Assembly (NCBI GenBank): GCA_030592655.1
Contig: JAUVIQ010000011.1
Span: forward strand, 1-27,230
Reading direction: 5' to 3'
Source: Planctomycetales bacterium
GTDB lineage: Bacteria > Planctomycetota > Phycisphaerae > SM23-33
Length of the DNA: 27,230 nucleotides
The notes under the pieces: generated by a model
Told to the model about the DNA's origin: nothing
What the model saw: the letters and a program-made list of their open reading frames with translations, nothing else
Database searches by the model: none
Shown here: in pieces, positions 15,940-23,837 of the stretch
How positions within the stretch are numbered: position 1 is the first letter of the stretch
How the letters are laid out: each line of letters starts with the position of its first letter
Made by a program: the position numbers and the translations under genes

Positions 15940-17073
15940 TCAAAACACTTCCTCTCCTTCAGCGATGTTCAGTATTTCCGGGAACGCCAGGATGGCTGGG
16001 CGACGCCCAGACGCTTCCCGGAACACACGCAGCAAACCGTTATCCCGCAGTACCCTGAGAATACGCTTGGCTGCGCCTTGGGGTATTCGCGAACGGGACA
16101 CAAAGTCCGAGGATCGGAAAATCGGTCTGTCGAAAATAAAATCCAGCACCCGAATCGCATATTGGGAATGTGTTTGTTCGACAACCCATCTCTTCTTCGC
16201 TTCGTAGAGATGAAGAATATCACGTGCCTTGCGAATGTTCGAGTCCGCTTGAGCTATCAATGCCCGAAGGAAGAACTCACACCATCCCGTCCAATCACCG
16301 TCCCGTGAGATGACAAGAAGCCGTTCGCAATATTCCTCTCGCTTTGCCTCCAGGTACGCACTCAGATAGAAGGTCGGCGTCCCAAGAATCTTCCTATCAA
16401 ACAAAAACAACGGAATCAGCATTCGTCCCAAGCGACCGTTACCGTCCAAGAAGGGGTGCAATGCCTCGAACTCTGCGTGAACGATGGCCAATTGTACCAG
16501 GGCATCCGGTTGTTTGCTGTGTAAGTACTTCTCCCATGTGGATATCCCATCGGCAAGATCGGCAGCAGAGATCGGGACGAACTGCGACTCCGATTCCGGA
16601 CATCCCTTCGGGCCGATCCAATTCTGTGTCTTGCGATACTCACCTGGGGCGCGATCCTGCCCTCGAACGCCCTCCATGAGTGTTGCATGAGTAGTCTTGA
16701 TCAGGCGACTTGCCAGGGGAAGTTTCTCTAACGAGTCTTTAGCCAACCAAATCGCTCGCCGATAATTGAGCACCTCTTGGATATCGGCTGCTTTCTCTGT
16801 CTGTGACTCATCCGGCCCAACTCCGGCTTCATATTCCAGTACCTCACCCATTGTAGCCTGGGTACCCTCGATCCGACTCGACAACACTGCTTCCTGTGTC
16901 GTCAGTGGCCCCAAAAGCACCTGGGCATTCGGAACCGACTCCAGGACACCGTCATATCGCGCTAAGGATGCATTGGCTGGACCCAGCAACGGTATCAGAC
17001 GCGACCAATCAATCTGTTTCGGTGGAAACTGGCCACTGTGATAATGAACTGGCTGCTTTTTTGCTCTACCCAC
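15940..17073 (-). CDS. Fic family protein (putative AMP transferase) with N-terminal inhibitory motif
   Basis: The protein has 377 residues and starts at a GTG (17073) after AAGAGA. The active-site motif 'HPFLDGNGRLGR' (206-217; catalytic H206) matches HxFx(D/E)GNGRxxR, so the enzyme should transfer AMP, or another phosphate-containing group, to a protein hydroxyl. The N-terminal 'SSRIEGT' (S65, E69, G70) fits the inhibitory [S/T]xxxE[G/N] helix of class II Fic proteins, making it self-inhibited. The C-terminal ~90 residues look like a winged helix ('SDFVSRSRIPQGAAKRILRVLRDNGLL'). It lies 88 bp after smc on the same strand. Its base composition looks less GC-rich than neighbours, which hints at transfer but was not measured. 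Confidence 0.9.
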   Translation of the reverse strand: MGRAKKQPVHYHSGQFPPKQIDWSRLIPLLGPANASLARYDGVLESVPNAQVLLGPLTTQEAVLSSRIEGTQATMGEVLEYEAGVGPDESQTEKAADIQEVLNYRRAIWLAKDSLEKLPLASRLIKTTHATLMEGVRGQDRAPGEYRKTQNWIGPKGCPESESQFVPISAADLADGISTWEKYLHSKQPDALVQLAIVHAEFEALHPFLDGNGRLGRMLIPLFLFDRKILGTPTFYLSAYLEAKREEYCERLLVISRDGDWTGWCEFFLRALIAQADSNIRKARDILHLYEAKKRWVVEQTHSQYAIRVLDFIFDRPIFRSSDFVSRSRIPQGAAKRILRVLRDNGLLRVFREASGRRPAILAFPEILNIAEGEEVF

Positions 17074-17161
17074 AGGATTTCTCTTTTCATACCGAAAGCA
17101 TACTGGCGGTCACATTCTCCTCGAATAGCGGACATTCGCAAGCCTCAAATCGCCGGACCAA

Positions 17162-20100
17162 TTACGCACCGACGGGTTGGGCGACGGGTGCCGGTTGGGC
17201 TTTGCGGGTTTTGCCGGCCTGTTCGACCATTTTTGTGGCGTCTTCGAAGCGGACGGAGATCGGGGTCGATACGCCCGGTTGCTGCATTGTCAGGCCGTAA
17301 ATCTGGTCGGCCATTGCGATGGTCCGCTTGGCGTGCGTGATGATGATGAACTGACTTGTATCGAGGAAATCGCGGACGAGTTTGACGAACCTTCCGGTGT
17401 TCTGTTCGTCGAGGGCTGCATCGACCTCGTCCAGCAGGCAGAAGGGTCCGGGTCTGGCCTTGAAGAAACTGAACAGCAGCGCCAATGCCGTCATGGTCTT
17501 CTCGCCGCCGCTCAGCAGCGACAATGCCCTCAATTCCTTTCCGGGGGGGCGGGCGACGATTTCGATACCGCTTTCCAGAACGTCTTCCGGATCGGTCAGC
17601 AGGATGTCGGCCTTCCCGCCGCCGAAGAGTTTGCGGAACAGTTCGTTGAAGTGAGACCGGACGGCCTGGAACGACTCCTCGAACCGCTTTCGGCTCTCGA
17701 TGTTGATGCGTTTTATCAAGTTGGCCAATTGTTTCTGAGATTCGCGGATGTCGGCGGTCTGTTCGGAGAGGAAACCCTCTCGCTGCTGCAACTGCTCCTG
17801 TTCGTCGATGGCGTCGAGGTTGACGTTCCCAAGCCGGTCGATCTTCCCGCGCAGTTCGGTGATTTCGTTCTTGACGGCCTCCCAGTCCCGCTGCTCGTCG
17901 TGAGTGTAGTCGGCGTAGGATTCGGGCAGGTCGATGTTCATTTCCTCGGAAGTCCGCGAGATGAGGTCTTCGATACGGACTTCGATCTCTCCCAGGCTGA
18001 CGCGCAGGTCGCCTGAACGGGCTGAATGGTCTTCGTGCTTTTTGCGCTCGTCGATGAGTTGTTTTTTGATTTCGCCGATGCGCTCGCGAAGCGTCCGGCA
18101 GGAAATGGAGATTTCTTCGGTGTCTCTGGACAGTTCGCCCTTTTGCTTGACTGCCGTTCGGATGTTTTCCTGCGCTTCTGCGGCCCCGGTTTCGGCTTCG
18201 GTTCGACGGATGCGTGTCTGGTTGATTTGCTCTCGCAGTTCTGCCAGTTCTCGTTTCAGCGATTCGCCCTGCTGGTTCAGCCTCTGGACGGTTTCCTGTC
18301 CAGCCGAGTGCTTTTGTCTCGCCGACGCCAAGGCGATCTGTGCGGCTGTGGTCTCTGACGCTAATGTCTCCTGTTTTTGAGTCGCTTCGGTCAGTGCCTC
18401 GCCCAGGCGTGCGACTTCGGCTTCGCGCCGACTTTGTGCGGACTCGAGTTCGGCCGCCGAGGTCTTACCCTGACGCTCACGGGTCAAAGCCGATTCAATT
18501 TCATCCGCCAGATGACGGACCTCGTCGGCCACCAGCGGCGCTTCGCGGTGGAGTTCGGAAATCTGCTCATCAAGACGGTCCAGAAGAGACTGGTATGAGA
18601 CCCGTTCGGTATTTGCTTCATAAACAGCCGTTCGCAGAGCGCCTGCGAGGTCGTCCAGATGCTTTTGTTCGGAGCGGGCTTTTTCCAGTTGTCGGGAGAG
18701 TTCATCGACGCGGGTCTGGTTTTCGCGCAATTTCCGGTCAACATCAGTCAGTTCGCTCTTTTGCCAGATTGGTCCGGCGTGGTTGTTGTGGCCTTGTCCG
18801 TCGGATTTCGCAGCCAATCGCACTCTACCGTCGTTTTCCAGGACATCGCCGGCGGCGGTTACGAACCGCCAATCACCCCTGAGTTTTCCGGACAGGTCAA
18901 ACGCGTCCGAAAGCGTCCCGACCAGAAGCGTCCTTGCCAGAAGTCTTTCGATTACAGGCTGGACCCGCTCGTCATTGCATCGCAGAAGTTCGGACGCGCG
19001 GGCAATGATACGGTCGTCGGCGGGCGTATCATGTGTGTCGGCCTGCGGTACGCGGTCAAGGCAGATGAATTCGACGCCGTCGGCGTCTCCGGCGATTTGC
19101 CTGATCTGCTCGGCCGATTCGGTAACTTCCGCGCCGGTGGCGGCGATAAGCCACTGACCGGACAGTCCCAGCGCCGCTTCGATCACGCCGGCGTTATCGA
19201 CGTCGGTCTCAATAAAATCGCCCAGCGTGCCCAGGACGAACGGTTTGTCGGCGGCCAGAACCCGTCGAACGCCCTCGCCAAGCCCCTCGCCGCGACGACG
19301 CATCTGCTCCAGAACGCTCCGACGGGAAACAAGCCCGCTGTGCGCCTGTTGGGCTTCGGAAAGATTGGTCTGGATGCGCTTCTCGTCGTCAGCGCCGGCG
19401 GTGATATTCTGCTGGGTCGCGTCGAGCCTGGTCTGCGAATCATTCAGGACGGTTTCGGCTTCGGATAGTTTCGCGTGTGCAGCCGATCGTCGGGCGAGAA
19501 TCTCTTCGAGTGATTTGGCGATTTCCTCGCTCCGCCCGGTAAGTTTCTCTCGTCGGGCGTGGAGGTTTTCACGATGGAGGCTGTGGGTGTTAATTTCATT
19601 GTGCAGTTGTGCGGTGCGTCGGAGCAGGTCGATTGTACCGTTCTTCTCATCTTCGAGTTGTTGGCGAATCTGTCGGACCGCTTCGGTTGCCACCGTTGAA
19701 ACGCCGCTTACCGATTCGGCTCGCCGGGTAAGCCCGGTAAGTTCTTCGGTAACGGCTTCGAGTTGTTCGCTCGCGTCGGCGGATTCCTGCTTATTGGAAG
19801 CGGTTTTCGCTTCGAGTTGCTCACAGCGCGAACTGTCCGATGCGATAGCGTCGGACAGTTCGTCCGCCCTCACCGAAAGCATCTGCCCGCGTTGTTTAGC
19901 CGCGATTATCAGGCCTTCAAGTTCGGAGATTTTCCCTTCCAGGTCGTGTGCTTTTTGCGTCAGGTCGGACAGTTCCGTCTCCGTGCTCGTCTCGGACGCC
20001 TCAAGGCGACCTATTTGCGCCGTTATGTTGGCCAGTGCGTCTGTAAGCGTATCGACCTGGGTCTGCACGTCGCGCCGCCGACCGACGAGGTCGTGGTATT

Positions 20101-20845
20101 GTGCCAGGCAAAACAGGCTGCGCAGTTCGCTCAGACGCTCGCTGTATTTCTGGTAATTACGGGCCTTACCGGCCTGGTACTTGATGGAACGAAGACGCTT
20201 GGCGACTTCGGCAAGAATATCCGTCAGTCGAAGGAGGTTCTGCTCGACCCGTTCGAGCCGGCGGATGGCTTCGGCCTTGCGGGCCTTGTATCGACTGATT
20301 CCCGCTGCCTCGTCGAATACCATCCTGCGGTCGGCCGACGAAGCCTGGAGGAACGCTCCGACCCTTCCCTGCTCGATGAGGCTGTATCCTCCGACGCCGG
20401 TGTCCATGAACATTTCACGAATGTCTTTGAGTCGGACGACCTTTCCGTTCAGGAGGTATTCGCTTTCGCCGCTACGATAGAGTTTGCGTGCGACGGTGAT
20501 TGTGTGTTCGCCGGTCTTTTCGGCGTCATCGCCGACGGGGACGTACGTGCCGTTGGGCGAATCCGCTGTGCCTGGAAAATCGGATGCACATTTGAAGATG
20601 AGCGTTACTTCGGCGTATCCGCTTGAACGTCGCTGGGCGGTTCCGCTGAAGATAACGTCCATCATCCCGTCGCCCCGGAGGCTCTTGGCCGATTGCTCGC
20701 CAAGGACCCACTTGAACGCATCGACGAGATTGCTTTTCCCGCATCCGTTGGGTCCGACCACGCACGTTACACCGTCGTTAAAATCAAATTTGGTCTTATT
20801 GGGGAAACTTTTGAACCCGAATAATGTCAGGGCTTTTAACTTCAT
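17162..20845 (-). CDS. smc: Chromosome segregation ATPase SMC
   Basis: The protein has 1227 residues from the ATG at 20845 (AAGGA 8 nt upstream); the ATG at 20854 overlaps that site. It forms the condensin core with ScpA/ScpB, which are not in the window. Walker A is 'GPNGCGKSN' (about 31-39), the ABC signature 'LLSGGEK' is near residue 1110, and Walker B 'FCLLDEVDAALDE' near 1136. Two long coiled-coil arms (about 170-500 and 660-1000) flank the hinge, which contains 'VLGTLGDFIETD' and 'AALGLSGQWLI'. The C-terminal tail is a short Ala/Pro/Gln stretch. No scp genes flank it, and fic follows by 88 bp. Confidence 0.97.
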   Translation of the reverse strand: MKLKALTLFGFKSFPNKTKFDFNDGVTCVVGPNGCGKSNLVDAFKWVLGEQSAKSLRGDGMMDVIFSGTAQRRSSGYAEVTLIFKCASDFPGTADSPNGTYVPVGDDAEKTGEHTITVARKLYRSGESEYLLNGKVVRLKDIREMFMDTGVGGYSLIEQGRVGAFLQASSADRRMVFDEAAGISRYKARKAEAIRRLERVEQNLLRLTDILAEVAKRLRSIKYQAGKARNYQKYSERLSELRSLFCLAQYHDLVGRRRDVQTQVDTLTDALANITAQIGRLEASETSTETELSDLTQKAHDLEGKISELEGLIIAAKQRGQMLSVRADELSDAIASDSSRCEQLEAKTASNKQESADASEQLEAVTEELTGLTRRAESVSGVSTVATEAVRQIRQQLEDEKNGTIDLLRRTAQLHNEINTHSLHRENLHARREKLTGRSEEIAKSLEEILARRSAAHAKLSEAETVLNDSQTRLDATQQNITAGADDEKRIQTNLSEAQQAHSGLVSRRSVLEQMRRRGEGLGEGVRRVLAADKPFVLGTLGDFIETDVDNAGVIEAALGLSGQWLIAATGAEVTESAEQIRQIAGDADGVEFICLDRVPQADTHDTPADDRIIARASELLRCNDERVQPVIERLLARTLLVGTLSDAFDLSGKLRGDWRFVTAAGDVLENDGRVRLAAKSDGQGHNNHAGPIWQKSELTDVDRKLRENQTRVDELSRQLEKARSEQKHLDDLAGALRTAVYEANTERVSYQSLLDRLDEQISELHREAPLVADEVRHLADEIESALTRERQGKTSAAELESAQSRREAEVARLGEALTEATQKQETLASETTAAQIALASARQKHSAGQETVQRLNQQGESLKRELAELREQINQTRIRRTEAETGAAEAQENIRTAVKQKGELSRDTEEISISCRTLRERIGEIKKQLIDERKKHEDHSARSGDLRVSLGEIEVRIEDLISRTSEEMNIDLPESYADYTHDEQRDWEAVKNEITELRGKIDRLGNVNLDAIDEQEQLQQREGFLSEQTADIRESQKQLANLIKRINIESRKRFEESFQAVRSHFNELFRKLFGGGKADILLTDPEDVLESGIEIVARPPGKELRALSLLSGGEKTMTALALLFSFFKARPGPFCLLDEVDAALDEQNTGRFVKLVRDFLDTSQFIIITHAKRTIAMADQIYGLTMQQPGVSTPISVRFEDATKMVEQAGKTRKAQPAPVAQPVGA

Positions 20846-20913
20846 AAATAACATCCTTCCATGGCGTTTTAGCAGTTTTTCAAGATTGAGAATGCGAGCT
20901 CGGGTCGGTTTTT

Positions 20914-21011
20914 CGACATAGAGACGCAGGCGGCTGTTCGCCGTCCCAAGGGGAGGAACAGAGAAATAAAGAGTCTTTTTTTTCTCTCTGAATCTCTGTG
21001 TCTCTGTGTCG
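20914..21011. repeat. Imperfect inverted repeat between smc and the FlgI-like gene
   Basis: CGACATAGAGACGCAG (20914-20929) and CTGTGTCTCTGTGTCG (20996-21011) are complementary at 14 of 16 positions. The inner part is AGAGA-rich on one side and TCTCT-rich on the other, around an oligo-T stretch. It is simple-sequence-like, as is the repeat at 15084-15170, but made of different units. Confidence 0.6.
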
Positions 21012-21080
21012 CAACATGTTTTACTCCGGTGATTAACTCACAGATTCAATCGTTGAGGTTCTACCAGTCCATCCGTATTA

Positions 21081-22799
21081 TTAGTCATCCGGCATATCCG
21101 ACCTGCCGGCAGCGGGGACCGAACTATAGATTCTGCGTAGCGTGTCGCTGCGTTGAAGGACGAATTTGGCGGATATGTGCTCTTGTTTGCATAGCCCGTG
21201 AAGTATGCCCACCACCTGAGAATAAGTAAATCCCAGACCTTCGATGCGTCCGTCCAGTCCTTTGGTAGGCCGCGAACCCAGGGTCCTGATAAATTCAGTT
21301 ACTTCCGGTTCGACGTAAAACGGATCGCTCTGCCTTTGCGTACCGGGAACCTTGCGATAAACCATGATCTTCTTGTCTCTGCCGGAGGCGTCTATCGTAA
21401 CGAGTTCATCGTCGGGACAGTAGAACAGCGGTCGTTTCAGTCTGATACCGCGTCCGAACAGGACGACCCTGGGTTTTCCCGTTACCGTCGTGTAGATTAT
21501 GTAATCGCCGTCGGTTTCCACCTCGTCAACAGTGAACTGACCCGATATGTCCCACCGACGAATCACACCGCGAGAACCGTGTCTCAGCAAGGCTTCGTAA
21601 GCCGCCACCCTCAATAGTATGTTTTGGCTTGAAAGCAAACGCTTGAGCGTTTGCAGACTCTGGGCGAATCGCCTGGCATGTCCGAGTTCCTCCACAGCCG
21701 GTATCCGGAACGGAGAGCTGGCGTGATTTGCGATACGAACCATAACGTCAGCCGCCATTCTATCGTTGAGTCTCAGCCCGGCCCTGGTGGCATAGAACGC
21801 CACCGTCGGATTAGACGAGACGTAGAGTTTGCGAATAACGGGAAGGACCTGTCTTCCTGCCGCCTCCCACACCAGCGAGATGTCTTCGTACCTTGCCGTT
21901 GGAAGCAGTATGTCGCGTGCGAGACGGCGAACATATTTTTCTTCGCTGCCGCTTTGACCCGAAACATAAACGTGCATCACCAGACGGAGAAAACGGATGT
22001 AATCATCACGGTATGCGCGGGGGATTTTCAATTCGATCATTGAGGGCGTCTTGGCGACAGCCACCTGCTGGCCTTCGCCGAATCGCTGATTAATCCGGCG
22101 TTGTATCAGGCGTGATATGCGGTAGTCCGCGCGGCGCAGTTCCAGACGCACGGGACGGGAGACGGTTACCACCCCGCCATTGAGAATACGCCCCGCGCGG
22201 AGACGCGCCTGAGCGCCTTCTTTGGTGCGGTCGATAAACGGATTAACAAATACCGCTCCGCGACTCAGAGCGAGCGTCTTGCTCTTGGCGGCGCTACCGG
22301 CTGACGTAATCATCGACGTGTGCATCTCGGTGGTCATCAGTATCCCGCCTTCCAGACTGTCTGTCTGCGTTCTCGGAAGGGCCTCGACGCGAACGTCGAA
22401 CCGCGTACCGACCGGCGCAGCCGGGGGGATAAATCCGCTGATAACAACCACGGCGGTATCCTTATCGGACAGTATCCGTGCAGGCGTAACGTGCCCGGTA
22501 CCGGATGTGCGAGAACCGATCTTGTATTTGCTCATTTGCTTGACCAGGTATTTGCGCAGGTAGCTTGGAACCTCTGACGAACCGTTATCGCCGAGTGCGA
22601 TAACCACGCCGGGACCCCTGACCAGCATAGCGTTTCCGCCAACCAGGTCGGCATAACCAGCCACCGTCTCGGCGATACCGGAAGGAAGAACCGCTCTGCG
22701 GGGCCCGGTCGGGACACGCTTGGGCTTACCGTTGCACCCAATCAAAGCGACAAGGATGCAACACGGAATGACAATCGTCGAAAACCCTCTATTAAGCAT
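21081..22799 (-). CDS. FlgI-like (flagellar P-ring) lipoprotein with helical-repeat region
   Basis: The protein has 572 residues from the ATG at 22799 (AGGA 5 nt upstream). 'VIPCCILVALIGC' ends in a good lipobox (LIGC), so it should be lipid-anchored. Residues about 35-260 follow the FlgI pattern: 'GNAMLVRGPGVVIALGDNGSS', 'DTAVVVISGFIPPAAPVGTRFDVRVEALP', 'SLEGGILMTT', 'GRILNGGVVTVSRPVRLELRRADYRISRLIQRRIN'. Residues about 290-430 are helix-rich and HEAT-like ('NPTVAFYATRAGLRL', 'NILLRVAAYEALLRHG'). The end is mostly beta. No flagellar gene is nearby, so it may form a ring or scaffold in the envelope unrelated to motility; that role is inference. FlgI itself is about 365 residues. Confidence 0.75.
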   Translation of the reverse strand: MLNRGFSTIVIPCCILVALIGCNGKPKRVPTGPRRAVLPSGIAETVAGYADLVGGNAMLVRGPGVVIALGDNGSSEVPSYLRKYLVKQMSKYKIGSRTSGTGHVTPARILSDKDTAVVVISGFIPPAAPVGTRFDVRVEALPRTQTDSLEGGILMTTEMHTSMITSAGSAAKSKTLALSRGAVFVNPFIDRTKEGAQARLRAGRILNGGVVTVSRPVRLELRRADYRISRLIQRRINQRFGEGQQVAVAKTPSMIELKIPRAYRDDYIRFLRLVMHVYVSGQSGSEEKYVRRLARDILLPTARYEDISLVWEAAGRQVLPVIRKLYVSSNPTVAFYATRAGLRLNDRMAADVMVRIANHASSPFRIPAVEELGHARRFAQSLQTLKRLLSSQNILLRVAAYEALLRHGSRGVIRRWDISGQFTVDEVETDGDYIIYTTVTGKPRVVLFGRGIRLKRPLFYCPDDELVTIDASGRDKKIMVYRKVPGTQRQSDPFYVEPEVTEFIRTLGSRPTKGLDGRIEGLGFTYSQVVGILHGLCKQEHISAKFVLQRSDTLRRIYSSVPAAGRSDMPDD

Positions 22800-22923
22800 G
22801 ATCATCCTACCTGCCTTGATGTTACCCATCAGGTCTGCCCGAAAATAATTATCGGACCTTGCTCAACGCACGCTTGAGCGTATATATCGGCCCGTAAGGC
22901 CCGCACTATACCAGACACAACAG

Positions 22924-22952
22924 AATCTAACCGCTTACCACAACAATGTCAA
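22924..22952 (-). promoter_or_regulatory. Promoter of the FlgI-like gene
   Basis: On the minus strand, TTGACA (22952-22947), a 17-bp spacer and TAGATT (22929-22924) form a near-consensus promoter. The leader of about 118 nt contains a GCTCAA/TTGAGC stem (22861-22866/22874-22879) and GGCC repeats. Confidence 0.6.
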
Positions 22953-22980
22953 CACACGCAGGGGACGAATTTTCGAAAGT

Positions 22981-23070
22981 GATAGCGTAAAGAATTGTGT
23001 GTAAGTTTGAAGCCCTGGGCACTGCCCAGGGATAATATGCCCAAACTTACACACAATTCTTTACGCTATC
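22981..23070. mobile_element. 90-bp MITE with 9-bp target-site duplication
   Basis: Perfect 29-bp terminal inverted repeats lie at 22981-23009 and 23042-23070 (outer end GATAGCGTAAAGAATTGTG). The centre is a hairpin, CCCTGGGC (23013-23020) / GCCCAGGG (23024-23031). The element is flanked by the direct repeat TTCGAAAGT at 22972-22980 and 23071-23079, a clean 9-bp target duplication. It is too short to code for a transposase. The ends remind me of IS256/mutator-type elements, which make 8-9 bp duplications, but I could not check this. Confidence 0.9.
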
Positions 23071-23086
23071 TTCGAAAGTGCATCTG

Positions 23087-23126
23087 TTGACAAAATTCAC
23101 TATCTGTGCTATCATAATGCTAGCAT
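23087..23126 (+). promoter_or_regulatory. vapBC promoter and operator
   Basis: TTGACA (23087-23092), a 17-bp spacer and TATCAT (23110-23115) make a strong promoter. It overlaps TGCTATCA (23107-23114) and the perfect palindrome ATGCTAGCAT (23117-23126), next to the expected transcription start. From memory, TGCTATCA is the half-site bound by gonococcal FitAB, so this is a good candidate for autorepression by the antitoxin complex. Confidence 0.65.
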
Positions 23127-23148
23127 CCGGTTTTGGCAGGAGAATGAT

Positions 23149-23388
23149 ATGGCCCAGATATTGGTTCGCAACTTGAATCCGGACATTGTCGATCGCCTGA
23201 AGATGCGGGCTGAAGAAGATGGCCGTTCCCTTCAATCCGAGGTGAAGGCGATCCTTGAGCAGGCGGCCGAAGCGCCAAAAGTCAATATGACCAGGGCCCG
23301 TGAACTCATAGAAGAGATCGGCAGCCGGTTCAGGGGGCGCAAGTTTCCCGACAGTACCAAACTGATCCGCGAAGGTCGGGACCGGTGA
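23149..23388 (+). CDS. FitA/VapB-type ribbon-helix-helix antitoxin
   Basis: The 79-residue protein has the ribbon-helix-helix fold at the N-terminus ('MAQILVRNLNPDIVDRLKMRAEEDGRSLQSEVKAILEQA', about 1-40), typical of FitA-like antitoxins. The C-terminal ~35 residues are charged and would wrap the toxin. An AGGAG site precedes the ATG. Its TGA overlaps the GTG start of the toxin by 4 bp (GTGA), so the two are translationally coupled. It should bind the palindromic operator just upstream together with the toxin and repress the operon. Confidence 0.9.
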   Translation: MAQILVRNLNPDIVDRLKMRAEEDGRSLQSEVKAILEQAAEAPKVNMTRARELIEEIGSRFRGRKFPDSTKLIREGRDR

Positions 23389-23837
23389 ACATACGTATCG
23401 TGGACGCATCCGTGGCGGCGAAGTGGTTCGCTGATGAACAGTTCGCCGATGACGCCCGTCGCCTCATCAGCGAGGACAACCAACTCCACGTCCCCGACTT
23501 TTTCCTGCTGGAGATGGACAACGTTCTGGTCAAGTGGATTCGGCGAGGTCTGATCACGGAACCGGAAGGCCGGGACGTTCGGTCGGTCCTAAGGCAGTTA
23601 CCCATTTATACGCATCCGACCGGCGAACTACGGGACTTTGCCTATTTCATTGCCAATGCTACTCTGCGAAGTAGATCGCCACGTAGCACAAGCCGGACCG
23701 GGTGCAGTTTCTATGACTGTCTCTATCTCGCCCTGACCGCCCTGCTGGACGGACAAATGGTAACCGCCGATCGTCGCTTCTACGAGGCAATGTCAACCGG
23801 TCCGTTTGACAAACACCTCCTTTGGGTCGAGGATTAA
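23385..23837 (+). CDS. vapC: PIN-domain toxin, VapC/FitB family
   Basis: The 150-residue protein starts with a GTG overlapping the antitoxin stop. The PIN-domain acidic residues are D7 ('IVDASVAAKWF'), E43 ('LLEMDNVL'), D111 ('SFYDCLYLAL') and D129 ('VTADRRF'), so the Mg2+-dependent ribonuclease site is complete. Family members cut tRNAs or rRNA; the target here is unknown. Residues 93-107 are an unusual Ser/Arg-rich run (TLRSRSPRSTSRTGC) just before the third acidic motif, where family members usually have a short helix. It may be a local insertion or a pair of compensating frameshifts. The stop overlaps the trpC stop on the other strand (TTAA). Confidence 0.9.
   Translation: MNIRIVDASVAAKWFADEQFADDARRLISEDNQLHVPDFFLLEMDNVLVKWIRRGLITEPEGRDVRSVLRQLPIYTHPTGELRDFAYFIANATLRSRSPRSTSRTGCSFYDCLYLALTALLDGQMVTADRRFYEAMSTGPFDKHLLWVED

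Noticed and set aside
21081..22799. A flagellar operon around the FlgI-like gene
   Set aside because: Neighbours are smc, a MITE and vapBC; no flgA, flgH or other flagellar gene is present.
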